From positions 1-5,329 of the forward strand of contig CAJXXO010000199.1 of the NCBI GenBank assembly GCA_913062655.1: a stretch of 5,329 nucleotides of DNA. Reading direction: 5' to 3'. Each line of letters begins with the position of its first letter. The stretch's first letter is position 1. The position numbers and the translations under genes were made by a program. This stretch comes from an uncultured Bacteroidota bacterium. Its GTDB lineage: Bacteria > Bacteroidota > Bacteroidia > Chitinophagales > S012-47. The notes under the pieces were generated by a model, which saw nothing but the letters and a program-made list of their open reading frames with translations, searched no databases and had not been told where the DNA came from. Positions 1-5,329 of this stretch are shown piece by piece.

Positions 1-565
1 CCAGTCCGATGGAGAAACAACCCAGCTCTCCCAGCAGCTTCGCGTCTTCGATCAGTCGCTCCGCCTCTGACTTGCGGGTAGCGCGCACCGTGTAGGTACC
101 AAACTTGTAGATCGACTGTGGCGTCAGCCCCAGGTGTCCCATCACCGGTACGCCAGCCGACAAAATCCGTTCAATCGATTCCCTTACCTCGCGGCCCCCT
201 TCCAGTTTGATGGCATGGGCACCGGATTCTTTCATGATGCGTATGGTCGATGACAAGGCTTCCTTGGAGTTCCCCTGATAAGAACCGAAAGGTAGATCGA
301 CTACTACGAGCGACTTCTCTACCGCCCGAACCACAGCAGAAGCGTGATAAATCATCTGGTCAAGGGTGATCGGTAAGGTGGTTTCGTGACCGGCCATCAC
401 ATTAGAGGCGGAATCGCCCACCAAAATGACGTCAATGCCGGCTGCATCGATGATGCGTGCCATGGAGTAATCGTAGGCGGTGATCATGGAGATCTTCTCG
501 CCTTTTTCCTTCATTTCCTGCAGCACATGCGTAGTGATGCGCTTGACTTGTTTGGACACTGACAT
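1..565 (-). CDS. panB: 3-methyl-2-oxobutanoate (ketopantoate) hydroxymethyltransferase, C-terminus cut by window edge
   Basis: PanB transfers a hydroxymethyl group from 5,10-methylene-tetrahydrofolate to 2-oxoisovalerate, giving ketopantoate for pantothenate and CoA synthesis in the cytoplasm. Reading the minus strand from the ATG at 565-563 gives 188 codons of a protein that usually has about 265-275. The family blocks appear in order: MITAYDYSMAR (27-37), LVGDS (48-52), GHETTLPIT (59-67), VVDLPFGSY (88-96), IKLEGG (119-124) and GHLGLTPQS. By homology with the E. coli enzyme, D51, D90 and E122 are the metal ligands. The catalytic glutamate lies beyond the left edge. The segment TYTVRATRKSEAERLIEDAKLL has a charged stretch after the GHLGLTPQS block that E. 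coli PanB lacks; I recall the same form in Bacteroidota enzymes. The gene diverges from the lipoprotein gene at 670. The first ATG is used because the MSVSKQVKRITT start precedes the fold directly. The identification is secure. Confidence 0.96.
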   Translation of the reverse strand, partial: MSVSKQVKRITTHVLQEMKEKGEKISMITAYDYSMARIIDAAGIDVILVGDSASNVMAGHETTLPITLDQMIYHASAVVRAVEKSLVVVDLPFGSYQGNSKEALSSTIRIMKESGAHAIKLEGGREVRESIERILSAGVPVMGHLGLTPQSIYKFGTYTVRATRKSEAERLIEDAKLLGELGCFSIGL

Positions 566-586
566 AGGGCCGTCTTTGCGGGAGGC

Positions 587-622
587 TAAAGTTAGGAAAC
601 TATTATGACAGCCTTTATCAAA
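587..622 (-). promoter_or_regulatory. Possible panB promoter (Bacteroidota -33/-7 type)
   Basis: On the minus strand TAACTTTA (594-587) matches five of the six fixed bases of the Bacteroidota -7 box TAnnTTTG and would leave a leader of roughly 20 bases before the panB ATG. A TTTG (622-619) upstream could be the -33 element, but the 24-base spacer is longer than the usual 19-21 or so. This is a weak motif-only call. The rest of the 566-669 divergent spacer shows nothing else I can name. Confidence 0.28.
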
Positions 623-669
623 CCTTATGGCAGGTGCGGCCCTTGTAGGAGAAAGCGTATATTGGAAAA

Positions 670-1671
670 ATGCTTCGGTGGATAGGCGTCATTACATGTG
701 CGCTGGCACTACTCAGTTGCCGGCAGGATTTCGATATCACCTCTGCATATATCGAGATACCGGTGGTATATGGCCTACTGGACCGGGCGGATACAACTCA
801 CTATGTGCGCATTCAGCGGGCATTTGTCGATACCAACACCAGTGCCCTCACCATTGCCCCTATTTTTGACTCGATCTACTACCGGGATGTATTGGATGTC
901 ACCATTACCGATGACTCTACGGATAAGGTCTTCCGGCTGGAGCGGGTGGTAGGCGATACCATTGGGCTCCCCAAAGAACCCGGGTTGTTCAATAATGACG
1001 CCAATGTGCTCTATCGTTTTGAAGCGCCACTGGACATCCAACGCTCCTACACGCTGGAAGTACACCACCGGGAGAAGGGCTGGACCATACAAAGCCAAAC
1101 CACGGTAGTTGGGCCGGTGGTGAGCATTGTACCCAATGCGCAGTATGTAGTCAACTGGAAGGGTGAACTGGATGAGCTGATTGGACTGGCCTGGAGGCGG
1201 GCGGATAATGCTATGGTCTACGACCTGCAAGCCTACTTCGATTACTGGGAATACCCTAAAGACAACCGGCAGGATTCCACCCTGTATTCAATACCATTCA
1301 CCATTTTGCAAGCCAGTGTAGCCAACCTGATAGCACCGGATTTTATCATTACCCATTCGTATGCGCCCCGCGCCTTTTACCAGGAACTGGGTGCACAAAT
1401 ACCCTTCGACACTACCGTGGTCAGAAGGGCCAAGCAAGTACGGTTTGTGCTGTCGGCAGGAGGAGAAGCACTTGGTATGTGGGTGGCCAATCAGCAAGTA
1501 CAGCAAGGGGTGACGGCCGGCAACAACCTGGAGGTGTACACCAACATCGAGGGTGGCACCGGGCTGTTCAGTAGCCGGAGTACCGTTACCTTTTACAATG
1601 CCATCGGTGGCACCCTGCGCGACTCCCTCCGTTTGGGCCAGTTTACGAACACGCTGGGCTTTCTGCCCTGA
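670..1671 (+). CDS. Secreted lipoprotein, DUF4249-like, paralogue A
   Basis: This encodes a 333-residue protein of unknown function. It starts with a lipoprotein signal peptide: MLRW, a hydrophobic stretch, then the lipobox LLSC, so C17 should be the lipidated residue. The mature protein begins C-R-Q-D-F-D, and acidic residues just after the cysteine fit the kind of signal that sends Bacteroidota lipoproteins to the cell surface. The body looks all-beta, with alternating hydrophobic residues, and has no catalytic motif I recognise. Near the C-terminus, YTNIEGGTGLFSSRS resembles the 'N-x-x-G-G-x-G-x-F' block that I associate with DUF4249 proteins, which are often encoded beside TonB-dependent receptors. 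The family name is therefore an inference. It is clearly homologous to the next gene: residues 20-93 align without gaps to residues 23-96 of that protein with 37 of 74 identical. The start is fixed by the signal peptide. No Shine-Dalgarno sits at normal spacing, as is common in this phylum. Confidence 0.85.
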   Translation: MLRWIGVITCALALLSCRQDFDITSAYIEIPVVYGLLDRADTTHYVRIQRAFVDTNTSALTIAPIFDSIYYRDVLDVTITDDSTDKVFRLERVVGDTIGLPKEPGLFNNDANVLYRFEAPLDIQRSYTLEVHHREKGWTIQSQTTVVGPVVSIVPNAQYVVNWKGELDELIGLAWRRADNAMVYDLQAYFDYWEYPKDNRQDSTLYSIPFTILQASVANLIAPDFIITHSYAPRAFYQELGAQIPFDTTVVRRAKQVRFVLSAGGEALGMWVANQQVQQGVTAGNNLEVYTNIEGGTGLFSSRSTVTFYNAIGGTLRDSLRLGQFTNTLGFLP

Positions 1672-1747
1672 CTTTGTCATTGCCTTGTCAAACGCAACGG
1701 CACCGCCACATACCCATTGAACCCTTAGTGGAAATTAACGCCTGTTA

Positions 1748-1769
1748 GTAGCAAAATTCGCTACATTTG
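1748..1769 (+). promoter_or_regulatory. Promoter-like -7 box with overlapping inverted repeat, just before the second lipoprotein gene
   Basis: TACATTTG (1762-1769) is a full match to the Bacteroidota -7 consensus TAnnTTTG. The lipoprotein ATG begins only six bases after it, so transcription would start at or within a few bases of the start codon. A clear TTTG -33 element is missing at the right distance, which weakens the call. An inverted repeat, GTAGC (1748-1752) and GCTAC (1760-1764) with seven bases between, overlaps the left end of the box and could be a repressor site or chance. The rest of the 1672-1775 spacer contains no convincing terminator for the upstream gene. Confidence 0.45.
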
Positions 1770-1775
1770 CCGCCT

Positions 1776-2828
1776 ATGAAAAGATGGATGTGGCTCTTTG
1801 CCGGTATTTGGTTGATGATGGCAGGGACAAGTTGTACCACCGATTTTGAGATCGCTGCCGATTACAAGGAGGTAATGCTGGTGTATGGATTGCTCAATCA
1901 GCAAGAAGAGGATCACTATATCCGCATTCAACGGGCGTATTTAGACAAAGCCGAGAGTGCCCTCTCCTTTACCAACAATCCCGACTCCATCTATTACCCG
2001 GATATCCTGAATGTGACCGTCACCGAAATACAAACCAATCGCACCTTCAACCTGGAGCGCGTGGAGGTCAACGCGCTGGGCGACCCCATCGACAAGGATA
2101 CCGGCACCTTTGTGCAGGCCCCTCACTACTTGTACCGCTTTTCAAATGCCTTGAATCCCAACAACACCTATCGATTGCGGGTGGAGAATACGGTGACAGG
2201 CAAAGTGGTGACAGCCGAAACTTCATTGGTGAAGGACTTTAATGTGGTGCGCCCCTTCCGCACACAAGCCCTCAACTGGTTGTCGCCTTCTCAAATACTA
2301 ACCTTCTGGAACCTGGCGGAGAACGGTCGTATTCACGATTTGATCGTCCGTTTCCATTGGTCGATAGCCGATCCCAATAATCCATTTGTCCGTATTGGAC
2401 GCGACTCAGTGGATTGGCCGGTGTTCCAATCGGTCGATTATTTCCAGGAAACCCCGCAATACAACATTGATCCGGAGCAGTTCTTTATCGCGATAGACAA
2501 CTTTGTAGAGCCTGACCCCTCAGTGATTCGCTACTTCGATTCTATGACCTACATCTTCCGGGTAGGCAATCGTGCGTTGAGCGATTACATCAATTTCAGC
2601 CAGGTGCAGAGTGGCATAACCCAAGACCTGGCCGGCACCCAATTCACCAACATGGAAGGCGAGAATGCATATGGCATTTTTGCTGCGCGCTACCTCCAGA
2701 AAGTTACCGGGGTGCTCATTAATGATCAAAGCCGGGACTCGCTGGCGTGTGGCGACCGCACCAATGATCTGTCCTTCGCGCCTCGCAATGACCCGAATAA
2801 GTATCCCAATTATCCCTACTGCAATTAA
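1776..2828 (+). CDS. Secreted lipoprotein, DUF4249-like, paralogue B
   Basis: This encodes a 350-residue protein of unknown function, a diverged tandem copy of the gene at 670. An in-frame TTG at 1767 lies further upstream, but that codon is part of the promoter-like TACATTTG box and would add only L-P-P before a standard signal peptide, so the ATG at 1776 (MKRWMWLF) is preferred. The signal peptide ends at an imperfect lipobox, GTSC, with C20 as the predicted lipidated residue, followed by T-T-D-F-E. Blocks shared with paralogue A are VYGLL, HY-x-RIQRA, SAL, DSIYY-x-D, FxLERV and LYRF in the N-terminal half, and VQxGxT...TNxEGxxGxFxxR near the end. The middle has diverged much more. It differs from paralogue A in a longer C-terminus that ends YPNYPYCN and adds two cysteines (C325, C349), which could form a disulfide outside the cytoplasm. 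It probably lies at the outer membrane, with no enzymatic motif seen. The DUF4249 link is inferred from the C-terminal block. Confidence 0.85.
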   Translation: MKRWMWLFAGIWLMMAGTSCTTDFEIAADYKEVMLVYGLLNQQEEDHYIRIQRAYLDKAESALSFTNNPDSIYYPDILNVTVTEIQTNRTFNLERVEVNALGDPIDKDTGTFVQAPHYLYRFSNALNPNNTYRLRVENTVTGKVVTAETSLVKDFNVVRPFRTQALNWLSPSQILTFWNLAENGRIHDLIVRFHWSIADPNNPFVRIGRDSVDWPVFQSVDYFQETPQYNIDPEQFFIAIDNFVEPDPSVIRYFDSMTYIFRVGNRALSDYINFSQVQSGITQDLAGTQFTNMEGENAYGIFAARYLQKVTGVLINDQSRDSLACGDRTNDLSFAPRNDPNKYPNYPYCN

Positions 2829-2902
2829 CCTGACATTTTGTCGACAGGCTGACAGTCCGTAAGCCATTTACCCGTTAGGCTGCCATTATTGCCATTCTGA
2901 CA
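2829..2902 (+). promoter_or_regulatory. Repeated CTGACA motifs: candidate upstream activator sites for dnaK
   Basis: CTGACA occurs three times on the plus strand (2830-2835, 2849-2854, 2897-2902) within 73 bases. The first copy sits in a partly symmetrical element: outer CCTG (2829-2832) and CAGG (2845-2848), inner GACA-TTT-TGTC (2832-2842) and the perfect 8-base palindrome TGTCGACA (2839-2846). It begins right after the stop codon of the lipoprotein gene. The densest part lies about 75-100 bases upstream of the -24 element at 2929, a usual distance for the binding site of a sigma-54 activator. GCCATT also recurs at 2863, 2882 and 2891. The role is inferred from layout, and the binding protein is unknown. 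Confidence 0.45.
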
Positions 2903-2926
2903 AGGCCCATGGCCGGCATTCTGCTA

Positions 2927-2943
2927 TTGGCATATCGATTGTT
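2927..2943 (+). promoter_or_regulatory. Candidate sigma-54 (-24/-12) promoter for dnaK
   Basis: TTGGCATATCGATTGTT matches the sigma-54 pattern YTGGCAC-N5-TTGCW. The -24 GG is at 2929-2930, and the -12 dinucleotide is at 2941-2942, exactly 12 bases on as required. The main deviation is GT in place of the usual GC at -12. A start site near 2954 would give a leader of about 34 bases before the dnaK ATG. I see no TAnnTTTG primary-type box in the gap, and no CIRCE inverted repeat. The 11-base symmetrical element GGCC-CAT-GGCC lies just upstream at 2904-2914. Confidence 0.55.
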
Positions 2944-2987
2944 CTATGGAGGGCAGTCATTTTAGCATTACAAGAAAACAAGTTGAT

Positions 2988-4910
2988 ATGGGAAAGATTA
3001 TAGGAATCGACCTGGGTACTACCAACTCCTGCGTTGCGGTAATGGAAGGTAGCGAACCGGTCGTGATTCAAAACGATGAAGGGAGAAGAACCACCCCTTC
3101 CGTAGTAGCCTTTTTGGAAAATGGAGAGCGCAAGATTGGTGATCCGGCCAAACGCCAGGCAATTACCAACCCGAAAAATACCATTGCCTCCATCAAGCGA
3201 TTTATGGGTAGACGCTTCAGTGAGGCGGAAAAAGAAGTGGATTACGTATCCTACAAGCTCGTGAAGGGTGACAATGACACCATCCGTGTTGAGATTGAGG
3301 ATCGTAAGTATACCCCACAGGAGATTTCTGCCATGGTATTGCAGAAGATGAAGAAGACGGCAGAAGATTACCTCGGTCAGGAAGTGACAGAAGCGGTAAT
3401 TACGGTACCGGCCTACTTCAACGACTCACAGCGCCAGGCGACAAAAGAAGCCGGACAGATCGCAGGTCTCGAAGTGAAGCGCATCATCAATGAGCCTACC
3501 GCTGCCTCTCTGGCCTACGGTATGGACAAGAAAGACCAGGACATGAAAATCGCAGTGTATGACCTGGGGGGTGGTACCTTCGATATTTCTATCCTCGAAT
3601 TGGGTGATGGGGTATTTGAAGTGAAATCTACCAACGGTGACACACACCTGGGTGGTGACGACTTCGACCGCGTAATTATCGATTGGCTGGCTGAAGAGTT
3701 TAAGAAAGACGAAAACATCGATCTCCGCAAAGATCCGATGGCGATGCAGCGTTTGAAAGAAGCGGCAGAAAAGACTAAGATTGAATTGTCCAGCTCAACC
3801 GAAGCAGACATTAATCTGCCTTACATCACTGCCGTAGATGGTGTGCCTAAGCACCTGGTGAAGAAGATGAGCCGCTCCAAGTTTGAGCAATTGGCCGATG
3901 AATTGGTAGAGAAAACACTGGAACCTTGCCGCAAAGCATTGAAGGATGCCGGCCTGTCTACGACTGATATTGACGATGTGATCTTGGTAGGAGGTTCTAC
4001 CCGTATTCCAAAAATCCAGGAGTCGGTAGAGAAATTCTTTGGTCGCAAGCCACACAAAGGGGTAAACCCAGATGAAGTAGTGGCCATTGGAGCAGCTATC
4101 CAAGGTGGTGTATTGACCGGTGATGTGAAAGACGTGTTGTTGCTGGACGTAACCCCGCTTTCACTTGGCATCGAAACCATGGGTGGGGTAATGACGAAGT
4201 TGATTGAGTCTAATACCACTATTCCGGCTCGAAAGGCAGAAACCTTTACCACAGCCGCTGATAATCAGCCTGAAGTGGATATCCACGTCTTGCAAGGGGA
4301 GCGTCCCATGGCGAAGGATAACCGTTCGATCGGTCGCTTCAAATTGGATGGTATTCCACCGGCACCACGCGGTGTACCACAGATCGAAGTTACCTTCGAC
4401 ATTGATGCCAACGGTATTCTGAACGTAAGTGCGAAAGATAAGGGTACCGGTAAAGAGCAGAGCATCCGCATCGAAGCCTCCACCGGCTTGAGTGATGATG
4501 AGATCAACAAGATGAAGCAGGAAGCAGAAGCCAATGCTGATGCAGACAAGCAAGCCAAGGAGCGTATCGAGAAGCTGAACCAGGCAGACTCGCTGATCTT
4601 TAATACCGAAAAGCAGTTGAAAGAGTACGGTGACAAGTTGCCGGAAGACAAGAAGACCGCTATTGAAGAAGCGAAGAAAGAGTTGGAAGAAGCGCACAAG
4701 GCACAAGACATCGAGAAGATCGATGCCGCCAGTGAGAAGCTGAACAAAGCCTGGGAAGCTGCTTCACAAGACTTGTACAATGCCGGTCAGCAGGCACAGG
4801 CAGAAGGCCAGCCCGGTGGCGAACAGCCACAAGGGGATGCCGGAGCCGAAGGCAACGCTGACGATGTACAGGATGTAGAATTTGAAGAAGTAGATGACGA
4901 TAAGAAGTAA
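2988..4910 (+). CDS. dnaK: Hsp70 chaperone DnaK
   Basis: DnaK is the ATP-driven cytoplasmic Hsp70 that binds exposed hydrophobic segments of client proteins and works with DnaJ and GrpE. The protein has 640 residues, a normal length. The nucleotide-binding domain shows IGIDLGTTNS (5-14), K70 in IKRFMGRRF (the catalytic lysine), DLGGGTFDIS (192-201, T197 matching E. coli T199) and VILVGGSTRIP (331-341). The interdomain linker DVLLLDVTPLSLG starts at about 382, followed by the beta substrate-binding domain, a helical lid rich in K/E and a disordered Q/G/A tail ending DVQDVEFEEVDDDKK. An in-frame ATG at 2946 would add 14 residues before the universal MGKIIGIDLGTT start; it lies upstream of the predicted transcription start, so 2988 is chosen. 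The gene stands alone between its own promoter region and a terminator, and grpE and dnaJ are not next to it here. Regulation is discussed under the -24/-12 promoter. Confidence 0.99.
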   Translation: MGKIIGIDLGTTNSCVAVMEGSEPVVIQNDEGRRTTPSVVAFLENGERKIGDPAKRQAITNPKNTIASIKRFMGRRFSEAEKEVDYVSYKLVKGDNDTIRVEIEDRKYTPQEISAMVLQKMKKTAEDYLGQEVTEAVITVPAYFNDSQRQATKEAGQIAGLEVKRIINEPTAASLAYGMDKKDQDMKIAVYDLGGGTFDISILELGDGVFEVKSTNGDTHLGGDDFDRVIIDWLAEEFKKDENIDLRKDPMAMQRLKEAAEKTKIELSSSTEADINLPYITAVDGVPKHLVKKMSRSKFEQLADELVEKTLEPCRKALKDAGLSTTDIDDVILVGGSTRIPKIQESVEKFFGRKPHKGVNPDEVVAIGAAIQGGVLTGDVKDVLLLDVTPLSLGIETMGGVMTKLIESNTTIPARKAETFTTAADNQPEVDIHVLQGERPMAKDNRSIGRFKLDGIPPAPRGVPQIEVTFDIDANGILNVSAKDKGTGKEQSIRIEASTGLSDDEINKMKQEAEANADADKQAKERIEKLNQADSLIFNTEKQLKEYGDKLPEDKKTAIEEAKKELEEAHKAQDIEKIDAASEKLNKAWEAASQDLYNAGQQAQAEGQPGGEQPQGDAGAEGNADDVQDVEFEEVDDDKK

Positions 4911-4930
4911 TCGTCACTGCTGATAGAAAT

Positions 4931-4963
4931 AAAAGGGTCACTTCAGTTGAAGTGGCCCTTTTT
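4931..4963. terminator. Rho-independent terminator, probably bidirectional
   Basis: A 14-base-pair stem (4931-4944 with 4949-4962, one G-T pair) closes on an AGTT loop. On the plus strand it begins AAAAGGG and ends CCCTTTTT, about 20 bases after the dnaK stop. On the minus strand the stem is followed by TTTTATTTCTAT, so it can also end transcription of the converging deaminase gene, whose stop codon (4964-4962) touches the stem. Confidence 0.9.
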
Positions 4964-5329
4964 AATATCGGATCTTATCTGCTGTAGCCTGCCATGTTTG
5001 AAATGGATCGGTCTCTTGTCCGGTAGGCAGGTGCCTGCAGGTCAGCTCTCTGTCTGCTGGCTGTCGATTCACTTCCTCATAAAAATGGGCATCATCAAAA
5101 CCGGCTGCCCGGGCATCTTCGCGGGTAGCGGCAAAGTACACGGCATCCAGTCGGGCCCAAAGGATAGCGCCCAGGCACATGGGACAGGGTTCACAACTGG
5201 CGTACAACACGCAACCTTGCAGATCATGCGTACTTAGCTTTTGTCCCGCCTCGCGGATGGCCATTACCTCTGCATGTGCCGTGGGGTCATGGTCATCTGT
5301 CACCCGGTTTACCCCTTCTGCTACCACTT
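4962..5329 (-). CDS. guaD: Guanine deaminase (CMP/dCMP deaminase fold), N-terminus cut by window edge
   Basis: This cytoplasmic zinc enzyme hydrolyses guanine to xanthine and ammonia in purine salvage and catabolism. The 121 visible complete codons cover the C-terminal three quarters of a protein of about 155-160 residues; the true start lies to the right of 5329, so the GTG at 5327 should not be taken as a start. The zinc-deaminase motifs are intact: TAHAEV, with the histidine ligand encoded at 5276-5274 and the catalytic glutamate two residues on, then SCEPCPMCLGAI, whose PCPMC gives the two cysteine ligands. GVNRVTDDHDPTAHAEV, the GFDDAHFYEEV block and the SPFQAW-like DPFQTW near the end fit the GuaD type, as in Bacillus subtilis, better than TadA (tRNA adenosine deaminase) or cytidine deaminase. 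The C-terminus ends in tyrosine, as I recall for the Bacillus enzyme. The gene converges on dnaK across a shared terminator. A broader nucleoside or cytosine deaminase activity cannot be excluded. Confidence 0.9.
   Translation of the reverse strand, partial: VVAEGVNRVTDDHDPTAHAEVMAIREAGQKLSTHDLQGCVLYASCEPCPMCLGAILWARLDAVYFAATREDARAAGFDDAHFYEEVNRQPADRELTCRHLPTGQETDPFQTWQATADKIRY

Noticed and set aside
641..655. TAGGAG at 646-651 as a Shine-Dalgarno for lipoprotein A
   Set aside because: It is about 18 bases from the ATG at 670, too far for normal use, and Bacteroidota seldom rely on such sites.
627..952. Overlapping plus-strand frames at 627-869 and 698-952
   Set aside because: They are alternative frames over the start of lipoprotein A, which has a clear signal peptide and a paralogue.
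2960..2975. TTTTAGCATTACAAG in the dnaK leader as a possible CIRCE (HrcA) half-site
   Set aside because: Only the TTAGCA part matches, and no GAGTGCTAA partner follows.
3426..4780. Several long open frames antisense to dnaK (for example 4161-4706 and 4265-4780)
   Set aside because: They mirror the strong codon bias of dnaK, show no domain or signal, and the sense frame is unmistakably DnaK.
4886..4907. EEVD near the DnaK C-terminus, like the eukaryotic Hsp70 tail
   Set aside because: Here it is followed by DDKK and so is not C-terminal. It is a one-residue variation on the common bacterial EEVKDDKK ending.
4947..5237. Plus-strand open frame of 96 codons at the right edge
   Set aside because: It lies opposite the guanine deaminase, starts inside the terminator and resembles no protein family.

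Overview
The window looks like ordinary chromosome from a member of the Bacteroidota, most likely a Cytophagales-type organism. Three things point there: the DnaK protein with its long acidic, Q/G-rich tail; two secreted lipoproteins of a DUF4249-like type; and a TAnnTTTG-type promoter box, the form used by the primary sigma factor of this phylum. The order-level placement is a guess. I see no phage, transposon, CRISPR or defence genes, and base composition looks even throughout.

Layout from left to right. Positions 1-565 (minus strand) hold the N-terminal two thirds of panB, the ketopantoate hydroxymethyltransferase of pantothenate synthesis, which runs off the left edge. A 104-base divergent spacer follows. 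Two paralogous outer-membrane-type lipoproteins come next on the plus strand (670-1671 and 1776-2828), separated by 104 bases that carry a promoter-like box very close to the second start codon. The 159-base gap from 2829 to 2987 is dense with signals: repeated CTGACA motifs and a -24/-12 (sigma-54 type) promoter in front of dnaK (2988-4910). A strong hairpin terminator closes dnaK and probably also serves the convergent gene at the right edge, a GuaD-type guanine deaminase (4962-5329, minus strand, cut by the window end).

The genes do not form one pathway. panB (cofactor synthesis), dnaK (protein folding) and guaD (purine salvage) are housekeeping genes in separate transcription units. The lipoprotein pair is the accessory part and probably arose by tandem duplication. 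The most interesting regulatory signal is the apparent sigma-54 promoter with upstream activator-like repeats at dnaK, which would put this chaperone under enhancer-dependent control rather than sigma-32 or HrcA/CIRCE control. I found no convincing wholly new system.
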